Assembly (NCBI GenBank): GCA_009792885.1
Contig: WMCF01000089.1
Span: 382,239 to 446,238 of the forward strand
Source of the DNA: Eremophila alpestris peregrina
Taxonomy: Eukaryota > Chordata > Aves > Passeriformes > Alaudidae
DNA length: 64,000 nt
Direction: 5' to 3'
Shown here: in pieces, positions 28,513 through 42,700 of the stretch
Layout: each line of letters starts with the position of its first letter
Position numbering within the stretch: position 1 is the first letter of the stretch
Made by a program: the position numbers and the translations under genes
The notes under the pieces: model-generated
The model's input: the letters and a program-made list of their open reading frames with translations, nothing else
Databases searched by the model: none
Told to the model about the DNA's origin: nothing

Positions 28513-30147
28513 GGCAGATTTTGCTACCTAGGTGTGTTGTGGCCTTAAAACTTTCAGATAAAGCATTTGGGGTCTGATGAGAAGAACTTTAAGGAGAAAT
28601 GTTGGCACTGAACAGTATTGCACCGAGTAGGTCCTCTGTGGTAAATATGAACTCAATGGGGTATTTACATCTCATGAGGTGGTGGGATTGGCCAACTGTG
28701 AAAGGAGGAAATTTTGCTATCCCTCAACACCCACACACTTCCTCATCAGCACTGAACTTGATTACACGGTCTGTAAAAGACTGCTGTTTTCCCTGCCCCT
28801 GGCTGATAACAGCACGCACTCCACACCAGGCACTGAGCTCTGCAAACCCTGTGAAGATGTGCTCTACTCCAGGAATTGTCTTACCAAACCCCACCCTGCC
28901 TCGCTGCTCCTTGGCAATGATTGTCCTTGCTGTGGAGTCCTGATGTCTGGGCTGGAAAACTCAAGGAGGAACAGGAAGGAGCCCAGATCTCCTGTTTTGC
29001 TGTAAGGGAGACTATGTGAGAAGAGTCAGAGATTATTGTGGTGTCTCTGTGGGGTGGAAAAGGGAGTTTGAAACAAGAAAGGTGAAAATCCAAAAAAAGC
29101 CCCTTCAGTAATTCTGGAAATAACAGAAAGCACACACAATGATGGGAGCAGTTTGGATTTTCCCATCTAGACCGTGCTCCTTGGCTTTCTCATTCACCTA
29201 TGCAAAACGCTGGCTGCAGATGTGAAAGGGAAAGGTTGATGGTCCTGGGGGATGAAAAAAATTCCTGTCCAGTTTACTTCAGTTGATGTGAGCTAGTTAA
29301 GGGCTATTCAGGCAGCCTCCAGGCAAGAAGGAGGAAAAGGGTCCTGTGGGGCCTTCAGAGCACCTGGTGTTGAGAGGGCAGAGCTGATCTGTGGGGTGGT
29401 GCCTCTGCAAGGTGCCAGAAAGGCTCCCCAGGGAGACAGGGTGGGAGTGCACAGGTTTCACAAGGCTAAGCACTGCACCTTCCATGGAGCTTTTCTTCTC
29501 TGAGGATTACTTGGAAATGCTGCCAGCGGATGTGTCCTGTTTGCAACTGGAAGTGCTCAGCTGGCCCAGCTCCTCTGCCCTGGTGGGACGGTGTTGTTCC
29601 GCAGGCGGCACGATAAGGCGTGTGAATCACACCATCCCAAATGCCTGGCATCCGCATGAGTCATTGTTTTGCTGCCATGTTTTACAATTCCTTCCTGTTT
29701 TGCAGTATCTGGGGGTTTGTTGTCCTTGTGACCTGCCCACAGCACTTTGAAAACTGTCTGAGGTCCAAATGTAAGAGTTGGCTGGGCACAGTATTTTTTG
29801 TGTACAAGGAAATCTGACAGTTGCAGAATGTTTCAAAGAAGAATTAAAATTTAAAAAAACTTCTAAATACCCTGCAGGAACAAAAATTTTGAAAGCTCCT
29901 TTTGTTGACTGACTTTTTAATAAATCTTGAGGCCTTTTTGGTATTAAAATATTTTTGTTCTGCTTTAAGTTGTTTTAAGGGTTCTAAACTTATCCTAAAT
30001 TAACACTGAACCCTGCTTGAACTGAAAAATCAGGTTCCTTTATTAAAATGTCACTAGCAAGTTTTGACACTGCCAAAATACGACACTCACAAAATCCTAC
30101 CCAATATGGGCCCTGTTTTGAAGAGTGATTTTGACATAACAAACCCT

Positions 30148-30188
30148 AAACAAACAAACAAATGAACAAACAAAGAAAAAAAACAAAC
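30148..30188. repeat. CAAA-rich simple repeat
   Basis: About 41 bases of imperfect (CAAA)n. Confidence 0.75.
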
Positions 30189-30785
30189 CCTATTTTTCTG
30201 TCAAAAGGATCAATCAAAAGTTTTTGGGGGGCTATCTCTTTGTATACATATGCAGAGATTGGCAAACAGAGAAATTTGCCAGAAACAAAACATGAAAATT
30301 CAGAAACACAAACATGCAAATTGAAAGTTAGAGTTTTATACATTTTGAAGCCAATATTGAATTTCTTTTCCAATTTCCATTCCATTAAGCTTAAATCTAA
30401 TACATTTGACACTTTGCCAGTTACTTAAGAAAAAAAGATAAAATGGTTAGAATCTAAATTCTTCATAAGACAAATATTGGAGAGTTGCTGAGCTGTGAAG
30501 AGATTGCATTGTGGATTTTGCAATCAGATCAAAATATTTAGGAAAGTGCAATAGCATGTGTTGGCTCAGGGTGAGAAAGTAGGCAACAGAGACTAAACAG
30601 GAACCTGTGACAAGATATTTGTGGGTGGCATGCAAGCAAGTTCCCCCTGTTATGCTGGTACTAAAATAGCCTAAGAAATATGTTGGGAAGTACTAATTTG
30701 AAATCAAGCCTTTTACCCCTCCTTATTTAATAAATGCCACCAATAAATGCAACTACTTCTGCAGTGCTATTAAAGATGTTGGTAA

Positions 30786-30905
30786 AGTACAAAGGGTTCA
30801 TGGCAGAGCCACAAGAATGAGTAATCACTTCAAAAACATGTCCCACACTAAGAAACTCAAAATAGTTGGCTTACCAAAGAGGAAGTTAGGAGATGATCTA
30901 GTCCC
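30786..30905 (+). mobile_element. Ancient CR1-type LINE remnant
   Basis: The stretch runs from about AAAGTACAAAGGGTTC through AAGAAACTCAAAATAG to GGCTTACCAAAGAGGAAG and GGAGATGATCTAGTC. It follows the order of the 3' region of reptile and bird CR1-type LINEs (a serine/leucine-rich ...RLxxLxLxxLxKRRLRGDLI segment). Divergence is high, so it is older than the other copies here. Both boundaries are uncertain; decayed sequence may continue to about 31380. Confidence 0.5.
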
Positions 30906-33900
30906 AGGGGGTCAGCACTCATAGAGTGAGCAAGCCTTTGACTTTGTCTCTTAAGCCTGGCAGACGAAAATACCACAGGAACCAGAGAACAACAAGTGAA
31001 GATTAGAAATAAATCACAGATTTTCAGCAGCAAGTCTAACTAATCATTATAATGGGACAGGTTTCAAAAAATGGGACAGGTTTTCCAGCTGAAATTTTTG
31101 ATTTCAGATTTAGGTATTTAAAAGAGAAAGAAAAACATTTTTGTCAGATAAAAAATATTTCAGAGAAATTTGGTGATATATGTTTTTTAAGAGGGTATCC
31201 AGATGTAAAGAGTGATCCCTTTTGGCCTTACACTCTAGCAATTCTTGGTCCTTGTTTACCATCATCTTAATTTGGCATTCTTTCCACCAAGAAGGTGTGA
31301 TGGATGGTGTTTGTGTCACTTGGGTGCTTACAGTGATGTATTGTGTTCCATTGAAAAGTGAAGAGGTTGGTTTCAATCCTCTAGAAATAAAAGGAGTTTA
31401 GGCTGCTCTTGCCTAAGGAGAGATCAGACATCCAAGCACCAGAGGATTGGAGAAGAAGCGAAAATTTTCTAGAAACAACTGGGAAAAATCTACTGCTGCT
31501 CAAAAACTCAATGAGTTGGCTACAACCAGCCATGGATGGAGGATCTGCCTGCAGAGACACAGTGGGCTGGGGAAAGAATTCATATCAACCTTTCTATTTC
31601 CAGACTGTCTGAATAAGTTGCTGGGAGATTTCCCAATTGAAAAAGTAAACTCTTCTATTTTTATGTCCATTAAAACGAAGCTCTTCTCACTCAAATTGAT
31701 TTCTGGTGTTTTTTTAAGGGCACAATTTTGGATGAGAGTCTAGACACACAGCCTTTAAGACCGACCAAATTAGGATACACTTGCACTTTTTCTTTGTTTA
31801 TTTAGTCTCCTCAATCCTTCCAGAAGTATTAAAAACTTTGATACTGCTTCTCTACTGTGCGGTGCCCATGTGACATTTTGGAAGGTCTAGAAGGTTCACG
31901 CTCAAATCATGGTCATCTTCTTCGCTGTCACAGTTGTTAGTAAGGATTATTTGTTGGCCGTGTTTACAATGGTGTTTTGGTGGAGAGACTTTTCAGACTT
32001 CTTGGGTGACCTGAGACATCCAGACCTCTCTGATCTTCACATCCTTTAGTGCAGGTTCCCTGAACTCATCACTCCTACTGTTTTCCTAGCCTCCTCTTTA
32101 TCCTCTCTCAAGCAGATGACTCTACAGAGTCTCAGTTTTTCTTTATCCGTTTTATTTTGTAGCCTTCTGATCATCGTCATTCTCCTTCTTCTCTTACAGA
32201 TCTCCAGTTGTAATGTATGTAATTGTAAGTATATTTCACCCTTCTTAAGACAGGATGCCTAAAACTGAGCACAGAAATTATTTGAAGATTTATCAGCAGA
32301 GTACAAGCAATTTCTCCCTGGGTCTCAAGTTAGCCACCTGATCCTGTGTCCCTGATCTTTGGTGGTTTCAAAACCACCTCCCTCTCCAGACGCCCTTCTG
32401 CAGAGCTACAATTGCCCATCACTTCCTACCCTGCATTTGCATTATTTGATTGCCATTTTTTTATGGTCTAGAATTTTGCATTTTTCACCACTGAAAATGG
32501 AACCCAGTGTTTCCAGACCTTTTCTTTGATGTACAAAAACTACTCTAATTTTGCTTTCTAAAACATCTAACCTTGTAGGTCATACAAGATTACATTGATG
32601 GTGCAATGAACACACTCATTTTTCCATCATCCAAGAACATTGATACCTGCCTGGGGTAAACCCAAGGAAAATTTACTTGATACATACATCCTGTTTGACA
32701 TTTTTGTCACCATTGCTTGAAGCGTGCTTTCCAAAAACACTTAGCAACCATCCAAGAACGGTATAATCCAAATTATGCTGACTTTAAAAAATGCCATATA
32801 GGAATGCACTTCAAAATTTTTATTTAAATCCAGACCTCAAAAAAATCGAAATACTTACCAGTGTACACCTAGCATGCTTTTCCTTTATTTCCAGGACCTA
32901 ATGTCCTCATTTCATGCAAACACCCACTTTTGCTTTGGTATTTAGTTTATGCTACCTTCAAACATCTAAAATTATGCAGATTTTTAAATATGTCCCCTAT
33001 TACCAAATGGGACATAGAGAAAATAAAAATATCAGCTATCTCTGCAACCACTGCTTTTCATTATTTCCATGAAAACCAGGTTATGATTTTGGTTTCTTAG
33101 GAAAACTTTCATAAAGGGAATAGTTTGGATGGGAACTTAACAAAAACAGGATAAAAAACTCCAATGTTCTAGTAATAAAAACATGCATTTGTAAAATTAT
33201 TTTCTTCAAGACCCTCTGTAGATTTTCTATAGTAATTGTACCTAAATATGCCCAAATGGATAAAGGAGAAAGAGTGATCCATCATGACTTTGAATGGCGT
33301 GGAAAGATGCAAAGGCAAAAATCACAACAGGATAACTCTTTTAAACCTTTTATGAATGGTATTCCATATGCACTGAATTGTACATTGATATCTTGGGACA
33401 CTAATAATAACAATCTGGATCAGTTGCAGTGGCATTAGCTGCAAATGCAACTGATAGAAGGATGAGAATGAGCACAGTAGTTCCCTGTGGGAGCGACAAA
33501 AGCATGAACTGTGGGATACACTCATTGCCCTAGGGAAACTTGTTATCTGCTTTCCACACATCAAGAATAATGGGACTGTGAATTGGGTGGATAAAGACGG
33601 TTATAATCCTGCTAAAGTGTAAGACCTCCTGCTTCTTGCCCTCATTGTACCTTTGCAATGTTTGTATTCTATTCCCACAGTTTTCCTGTCAGTCACACAG
33701 AGAATCCCAAGAAATACTTATCATCCTACTGCCCAACTCACCAATCCCCCGTGCTTGGGATCCCAGATGCTCTATTCCTGTTATGAGGGTGTAGTCTGGT
33801 TGCTCTAACATTTACCACTATCCCCAGTCAGTAAGGAGCTGGTACCTGGAATCTGGAGACTATAGCAAACATAAATTAACTTCAAATTACTGAAAGCTCT

Positions 33901-35897
33901 GCAATTCAATTGCTGAGGATGAAATTCAGGTAAAAAATCTTGAGGTGCCCTATGAGTCCATTGGTCTTGCTCTGCACTTCTGAGATCAGCTCAGCATCTC
34001 AAAGTTTTGCATGGCTCAGCCATGGCAAAAGGCAGGCATTCACTCTTATCAATTAGTTAATGAATTTGAGAGTGCAGGTCTTTCACTGGCTCCTGGTGTT
34101 TGTCACAATCTGAAGTTTATTGCTTTGCAAACCATGGTCTGAGAAACTACCTAAGTTCAGCTGAACAGGATATTTAGAGGTATTCAGCCTTTGCTTTGAG
34201 AAACATGTGGCTGAACAGGTTTCAGTGTTCCCCTGCAGTATTATCTAGGTGCTAAACAGCAGGTGAATGCCTTGGCATGTATCCAGGGAAGCTCTGTGGA
34301 AAGGACAAACAACTTTACTGACAGCAGCAGCAGCAGACTGCACTTTCAACCTGTGTATATTTGGTGTCTCCAACTTTTCCCATAAGGACTCCTATGTTCT
34401 ACAGTGGATTGAGCTCAATATTTCTCCTTTGGAGGAGAGGTGCTGCCTCAGCTGAAGGATTGATCTTTACAGTTCCAAGAAGAGAGAACTTCACTTTAAT
34501 TTTCAGTAGACTGTTGATGTTAGATCAAGTAAGGAGATTCTTGAGATAAAAGAGAAATAAAGATATAATGCATTACAGGTCCTGTCCAAAGAACTCTCAA
34601 GATTTCAGCTCAGTCACATTTTCTGCTGACCAGTGAAGAAGGGTATTATACCCTTGCATCAAAAAGTCAATATTGCACCTTTCTGTGCAAACAACAGTTT
34701 CACAAGTGTTTTTGCTTTAACTGTGATTGTCAAAAAGGAAGTGTCAAACAGGATGCAATCAGATAGTTCATAAAATGGGCAAGATTGTCTCACCGGAACA
34801 GTTACAGTGAGGTGAACTTATCATTGTTGCTAAAACTTTGTCCAAATATATTCATGTATGCTTAGTCTGGGGCTTTGGCAGGAAGTTTTAATGCAGAAAC
34901 AGCGTGCCCTTCCGTCCTCCGTGTGTTTGAAAGCTTTTTTGGTGTGAGTCATCGGAATCCTGTGGTTTGTGTATCCTGAGAGGAGGAGAAGAGTCCTCTG
35001 TGATTATCAGACACTGTGAAAAAGCAGCAGTTTGGAAATAAAATGATAAGGAAGTTCATTATTTGATAGGAAATGTCTACTAATGACTTTTTCCCCTCAT
35101 TTCTCCTTTTGGCTTACTGTCATGTGTGGAGGCCTTGTGAGTGTGCACAGTCCTCTCTTGTTTGTCTTCAGAGACATGTGTCACTCTCTAAAAGTGCTAC
35201 TGACTGAGAGAAGGGGGCTCTGCTTATGAGCTGAAGAAATCAGGATTTAGAAAATTACACTCCTTGAAACAAGGCAATCATCCTGAATGGTGGTCTGTTT
35301 CCTGAACTGATGTGCAGAAGTGTGCCACTGTGCACTGTGTGCCACTGTGCCACTCTTCAGTAGCTGTCAAGGTGCATCTTACCTTACAATATCTGATGGG
35401 AAAGGTGTCCATTGTTATGACCTCTGTTGGTGCCCCAGTGACAACCCCAAATATGTTTCCCCAAAGTGATGTGGATTTCTTGTTATGCTTTCTCAAGATT
35501 GTCCTCAGCAATTTTATTTGTCTTGATATCCTGCTAAAATCAGGGCCCTGTCATTGTGTTGTATTGCTGTGACAGAAATCATTAGCAAAACATTCAAATG
35601 GGGTAAAGAATTAAAAATTTAGGTCTTTTTCAATCTCCTGTTATGCCCAGAATGAAGTGTCACTATGTGGGATCTCCTGCCTTTTACAAAACCGTTTCAC
35701 AAAAGAGCAGTAAGAGAATGCTCTCACTGAAATGTTTGGGATGTACTTGCCTGACGGGCTCATTGAAGCAACAGGAGTACCCTTGAGAAAACTCTTCTCT
35801 TCCTGGAAGAGCTAAAAATGAGGCATAAAATAACCCCATAGAACTAATCATTGCTGACTAGTTCAGCAAGCTTGTGAAGCCGAACAACATGTAGGAG

Positions 35898-35942
35898 AAC
35901 TATGGTATGTTTACTTAGAAAACTATGGAGTTTACTTAGAAA
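35898..35942. repeat. Two-copy tandem duplication
   Basis: AACTATGGTATGTTTACTTAG followed directly by AACTATGGAGTTTACTTAG; about 22 bases per unit with a two-base length difference. Confidence 0.7.
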
Positions 35943-38900
35943 AATAAAGGTCTCATAACCTTTCCAAAGATCTTTAATCCCACAGGAGACCTTCTAATAA
36001 CTTAGAAAAAATCTAAATTCTAGGAATTGTCTGGAACACATGGAAGACATGTATAATACTGGCAGAACGATTTACAGAGTCTGTAGGCTGAACTTGAACT
36101 GATGTCCTTAGCATTCTTTTTCTGTATTTAAAAGGATCTTTTATGAATAGCCGTCAAGCTGCTGTTTCACTGGAGAATGTGTGCATGCCACCTCTCATCC
36201 CCTACCCCAGCACACAGGCTCACAAGCATCAACCATAACTCTGTGTAGGACCTGATGACCACAGCAGTGTTGCAGTGGTATGGACTGCAGCTATATAGGT
36301 ATTTAGACAAAAGCAACCAACCCATGGCATTTAAATGGCCACTGTGCCATATTGTTTAAGTAGGAGCCTCTTACTGGGTGAATAAGATCAGCAGTCTGCC
36401 CAGAGTAGTAAAGGGTGTTGTGGTTTGAAGTAGTAACTGCTTTTCTTTGTGTTCTGTGCCTTAGAAGAAGATTATACTTCACACAACCTTTATCTTGACA
36501 GTCACTTTATCTATAGCAATAAGAATGCACATCACTTCTAGAAAATATGATTAGAGATTCAGGGTTACAAAGGATTGCCAAGTCTTTTTATGGCTACAGG
36601 ACATCAATGAAGTCAGTCTCAAGTAAAGTAAAATATAATTTATGTGAACATCTGGGTGACATCCAAAGTCTTTGGTTAAACAGAATTACTCAAAGAAGAG
36701 AGTTGCAGCCAGTAAAACACTGGTAATAACAAAGTTAGGTACAGTTGATGAAATTCTTCTCAGATGAGGTAAAAATGACAGACTACCCTTTAATTTTCAT
36801 TTGGGCAGTGTTTAACTCCAAACCCAGCAATTTAGGGAAGCAAAACTTAAAAAATGGGTGATCTGGAAGAAGGCAAAAATTTGTATGAAGTACTACCCAG
36901 GAGAATGCAAATGAACTCTGTTTAACCCTCTGTTTAAGGATCTTGTGTAACTGGGATTCCATTACAGAAGACAGAACAGTTATTTACAGGATATTGATTC
37001 ATTCTTAAATTTGATAGGGACTCTCCATAAAACTCCCAAGACATACACAGAAAACCATCACATGCACTATTAGTCTACTTCAGTATCATTAGAAAATGTA
37101 ACTCAACACCTGATTTCCCACACAGAGACTGATGTCCTCAAAATTTACATCAACATTTGCAGTGGCTTAGTAGCTCATTGTTCTTCCAAACATATAAGAC
37201 TCACTTTTGCAACCTTATAGACTATTTGGAAATCTTATGCCAACATTAATTGCCTGCATCACGTGCACTGGGGAGGAATTTAGCATGAAGTGGTTTGCAA
37301 GCTACTGTAGATTTTAGAGTAATTTGAAATTATAAGCTAAACGGCAGCTCTAGAAAATACAGGCCTTGGATTTGTGTATAAACAACAGTATCTGATCTTG
37401 TCACATTTTATTGCAATGCAATTAATTTTAAATCACAAATCACAGAGTTCCTTCCTATTTTGCATAAAGTATTTTCCTACATTGTCTTTCCTGTATTGAG
37501 TGAAGGCAGGAGAGAAGCTTTCATCACTAGATGGGATGTGTTTCATTACAGGAAATAAATAACAGAATGCCTCAGAAGAATTAGGAAACCTATTTGTGTG
37601 CTGATATGAGTGTGCAGATACATTTGATTCAGGTTCAATAAATATTGCAGTAAGTCATGGTGTTTTATCAAAACTGGCCTTGGTGTTGACAGTCTCAAAG
37701 CTGACATATGTTGGTGGGGTCCTTTTTTCCACACCTCTACCAGACTGACATTTTTACAACTCCCTATTCCCCCCAAAAATAATATCCATGGAGGATATAC
37801 TTTCATTCTGTAGGTTTTCTCAAAGTGGAAAACTCTAGAACACAAGTTACAGAGGTCAAGTGTATTGCTGAAACAAGGCAAAAGAGATTTGGCTCCAAGC
37901 CCTCTCTTTCCTTACAAGCAAGACAACAAACAGAAAAGATGTTTGGAGTGAATGGCATTATTACATGGGCCTTCTGTTACTAAAGTGGTGCAACCCACCG
38001 TTTAGGGTTTTTATTGGTAGCAGTTGAAAACCTGTACAAATTGATGCAGAGCTCCTGGAGATACCTTGTGTTTAGAAGGAGTTTAGAAGGACAATACACA
38101 ACGTTTTATGGTAGCCATAATATACTCACTTTTACGTACAACATACTCAGTCCCATTTCTTTTGGGGGATTTCATTCATAGTGAGAATCCTCCTACCAAT
38201 AAATGTGCTTTTCTCAATATGCTTTGCTGAAATCAAAATTTCTTATGTTTTAAAAATTAACTGTACGTAGGAAAATCCTACTAATTCTGAAAGAAGCCCA
38301 ACGAGGTTGGATTTCCTACAGGGTATATGTATTTATATATGTGGTTGCCTGCTACAAGCAAAGCGTCTGATGCTCCTGTCAATAACCAAAGCAAAACTGT
38401 AGTGAAAATTTTTTTCACCCTTTGCTGAAATCCTTCTTACAGCAATTCAGCTTCATTCAGAGAGTGATCTTTAATCTATCTTTAGTCACGGTCCTACAAG
38501 ATTCTATCTCAAAGCCCCCCACCCCAGTCCCTTTCATTTTTGTTAAATAGAGAAAGTCTTTCTACTGCCAGGGCCATGAATATCTCTGATGTTAATTTGA
38601 ATCACCTGTCCTCCTCACAACCTTCAAATCTTCTTTCTTTTCACTAGACATACCAAATTCAAGAGTTCATTAAATCTTTTTCCTCTCTTTTTCTACACTT
38701 CTTCCTAGGTGTCTGACCAGGTTTCTGACAGCAGAACGTATCCATCCTTTCCTCCAAATGAACTGTTTCTCCAGGCTTTCCATCGGGTTTCTCAAAGCAC
38801 CAGTCTTACTCAGTAAAGGTCATCTCCACATTGTTCATTTGTGCACTGGACAGAGCAAGGGCAGAGCTTGCATTTAAGAATGGCATGAGACATTCAATGT

Positions 38901-39740
38901 CCAGAAAGATGAGCAGAGACAGCACCATGTGGACTCTGTAAAAGTGGAGAAAGGAAGCAAGGATGTCCAGCAAAGTGCAATCAAAGTGTGAGGAGTAAAA
39001 CCAAGTCAACATAGTTAATGTGGAGGAAAGTAGAGTTAAGTTTCCAATTTTGCCCTGGGTGTCCTAGTGGAAATCAGTTTGCTTTATGATTAAGAAAGTT
39101 CTTTTCAGGTGTCTGTGAGAGGAATGCAAGATTCAGCAACTGAAAGATGAATCAGAGTCTGTTGCGGTTAGTTTGTAAATTCCCAGTGTATAATGTAAGA
39201 TAACAACACTCCAAGCCCTGAATTCTTCCACATTGAGGAAGCCAAACAAGAGCACCAAGGCAAGCTTATTTCTGCACGTATGGATGTACATGCCTTGAAG
39301 TCATGATGCAAATTCCCTGTAAAACAAGATCTGAAAGGCTGTGTGAGAGAGCAATTATTATACAGTCCAGTAACCATGGAAGTGCCTCATTGTGGGTTGC
39401 TTGGTAAATGATGGTGGATTTTTGTGGAAGACAGCTCTTGTGAATAACAAGCATGAAAGGTATCTACGAGAAGGATTTGAAGTGTACAAAAATTATTCTG
39501 GTGAGATCAGTCACTCAGTTCAAAAATATTTGCCATATGTCCCCATAATGTATGAGATTCTAAAACTCACAGTAACAGAGTATTTCTATCAATGCTGTGT
39601 TAATTGGTGTGACAGATGACAAAGTACAAAGATGACAAAGGTTTAAAATCTTGTCACTAATTTAGGCGTTAGGGTCCACAATACCTAGAGATTTGTAAAA
39701 TACAGATGATTTCCCTCAAGATAATTTCAGACACACAGAC

Positions 39741-39770
39741 ACTCAAGGGAAAATTACTCAAGGGAAAATA
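39741..39770. repeat. 15-base tandem duplication
   Basis: ACTCAAGGGAAAATT followed directly by ACTCAAGGGAAAATA: two adjacent copies differing at the last base. Confidence 0.8.
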
Positions 39771-42700
39771 ATAAAAGAAATAGTGCATCAAAGACATTTT
39801 AGGAGGTAGTACAACAAATGAAATTATGAAATATAGGAAAGACACCTGCAGTGTGTTAGATAAATAACCACTGACTGTTTTCTCCTATGTCAATCTAAAA
39901 ACTGTAAAACTTCACCCTTACAGCTGTGCCCTGAAGGGCTGAGTTTTGCACTCTTAACAAGATAGCCTGACTTAAAAGTTTAATAAACATTAAACCTTCT
40001 ATATTCTTGAACCTCTTTATCCTCAGATTTTTCTAGTGATTCTGCCTTACAGTCTCCTCATTTTCAGTGACCAAAACACTCAGGCAAAGAAGAAAGACTT
40101 TGCAGCTGGAAGTTGGTGATAGGTTGAGAAGAATTCTTTTGGTCGCTGAAGTAGGAACTAGAGGTCACTTACATACTGTGTTCTGTATCTAGAACCCAGG
40201 CTGCAAATTTCTTGTACATTTTAACTTGCAAGTTATTAGCAACCAGAGTTTGCAGCTCTGAGCTGCCCAAGACCAATCTCAACACGAAGTGGGCTCTTTT
40301 CCATGCATTTCACAGTCCACCCAAGTCCATAAATGGGGCCTATCTATTTTACTGGGGGACCCTCATTCAGAAGCTGCACTCAAACCACACTGGAGCATGA
40401 GCATGTTGTTATGGGCTCATAACAGGTACTCTTTATTTTCCACTAGAACTGTTCTGAGGCAGCATTTTCATTCAAGTGGTGGAGCCACTAGAAATATAAG
40501 GTATTGTGATATTCCTCTGTTCACGACTGAAATGTTGTGTCCTCTGCCTTTGATCTCTGTTAGTGTTGTTGAAGCTGGGTAGAACACACTGAACTCTTTT
40601 TCACCCCCTGCATTGGTTTTGCTATTGGCATTATTCACTTGCACAAATCATCAAATAGCCTTTTAACAAACAGTCTTCTGTTTGATACCACACTCTACTT
40701 TCTCATCTGTTCTTGCTTACAATGCCAGCTTGTCTGTAACATACTGATACGATGATAACTTTTTACTGATCCAACAAGATACTGTCTGCCTGGCAGCAAC
40801 ATGAGGCAACAAAATTCCCTCCCCTTATGCAGCAACATTTAACCTGCTCAGCAAGGGGAAAGAAATTATTTGTTTGAAATGCAGATGCACATGTCTGAGG
40901 TGGAGGCTCTGTGACACTTCAGTGGAAACCTAAAGTACACTCAGAATCTGTGGCACACTCATGGCACTTGAAGTCAGGGACATACAACAAAATCAGTTAT
41001 CACCTCTTCAGGGCATGGATCCCTGTGTTTGGGTGTGACCAAAAAAAAATTCAATCATAGTCAAAAAAGTTATCCCAGGCTAGGGCTGGGCAATTAATTC
41101 TTCTGTCATGCTGACTGAATGGGAAAAACTGCTGACTGAACGAAGAATAGAAATTAAATAAAGTCTGACTGAAACAGAACTATTTTCTGTAAAGCAAGCC
41201 AAGAACTGACCCTAACTAACAGATTTACTTGGGTTCTTTTAAAACCAATTATTTTGCACATTTCTACTAATGCCAATTCTTTATCTCTAGATTTCTTAAC
41301 CTAGTTTTTTTTTCCCCCCTTCTTAAAGTAAGTCCCATTTTCAAATTACAAAACAAAAATAAAAACACTTTCAAAACTAAAAGTGCTTTGTTTTGAAAAG
41401 AGGTAATAAATGCAGAACATTTCTAAATTAAATGCATGCCAAAAAAGCAAACTTGTGAAGTTTTAAAAATCTTCCCATGCTCTTTTCTTAGACAAGGTTT
41501 GTGAACTAGTGTATGATTTGTGAATAGCTTTTCTTCCTGTGCTACTTCTTTTTCTAGTGAAGTAATAATTTATTTAACTGTTTAGTCCAGCTCTGTTCCA
41601 GCCACTTGCTTGCCACATGCAAAAGTGAAAGGCAGTTCACTATTATCCATTGTGCTTCATTCCTTGGATGTGGTGCAAAGCAAGGAAAGAGGAACCATTT
41701 TACTTGAAGAGCTATGTGTTAGTTACTATGAATTTCCTGCAAAAGTGTAGTTTAAGCATATCCACCAAACTACTCTTATTTGTACTATTCCCAGCTCAAT
41801 TATTAGTGTTTGTGCTGCACTTCAGAAGATGCTCAGGCGGTCTGCTGATCTTCAGGGAAACCCCTAGATTTCCTTCCTTATTATTCATGGGGATTTCCCT
41901 GTCTGCTGCAGAAAAACAAGGATCAAAGTGTTTTACGTGCTGTCTCATGTCTCCAGATTCCTCATCACACTTAAATGCCTAAGGAAGTGAGTGGCCATAA
42001 ATCTTGAAATTCTTGAGACACTAGAAGTGGGCGCTACACAAGCATATTTTACAGACTGTTTTATTAAAACAACATTAAAAATACCTTAAAGTTTTGAGGG
42101 TCAATTTCATACTACAGGGAATACCAGAGAGCAAAAGAAAGTAAATCTGTGGTTTTATAATTGCAATATTTTTTTATTAGCAAAGTAAGAAGGAGAAAGA
42201 CAACAAAGATAAGAATATGTCTTAAAGCAAAATTAATTAGAGACAGGCCTGTGTGCAGCCTTTAAGATCTGTCTGTATCATCAGCCTGTTTAATGACAAA
42301 GTGTTTCATAACATAGATGGTTCAAACAAACAGGGCATTGGGCTATAGTGTGGATTTCTGCCTTTGCTGCTTATTAAGTCCAGCAGGAGAACAGCCTATG
42401 TTTGCTCTGGGCTTTAGGAGTCACAGGTCTCCCACTCCCACATCCAGTATGGTGGCCCTGCCTCCTGCAGCTCAGCTGGTTAAATAAGTGCCATGTTTAA
42501 TGCAACACACACGTCCCTTAAATGTAGTAGAAAACATTGTGGTACTCAGAGAAGGTGTCTTCACAGGCAGTGGCTGATTGATACCTTGTTTTCCAAAAGT
42601 GACTATGTTCAAAATGCTGACTTTCAGTCACTGCCTAAAGACACTACACGTGCTAGGTAAAAAAGAGACAGACACAGACTTTGCCAGAACATACCCTGCC

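Larger units (their letters stand above)
13263..30785. other. Intergenic, no gene recognised
   Basis: About 17.5 kb with no recognisable gene. Contents include a perfect heat-shock-like palindrome (13915-13936), a GATATA-rich microsatellite (20216-20243), a pair of AAGTCTATGGTCAA direct repeats (20808 and 20851), an exon-like stretch (22694-22793), three GGGAATTTCC sites (19699, 23238, 23578), a CAAA-rich run (28487-28512), a slightly CpG-enriched patch (29520-29665) and a second CAAA run (30148-30188). The remaining open frames are short and unassigned. Confidence 0.5.
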
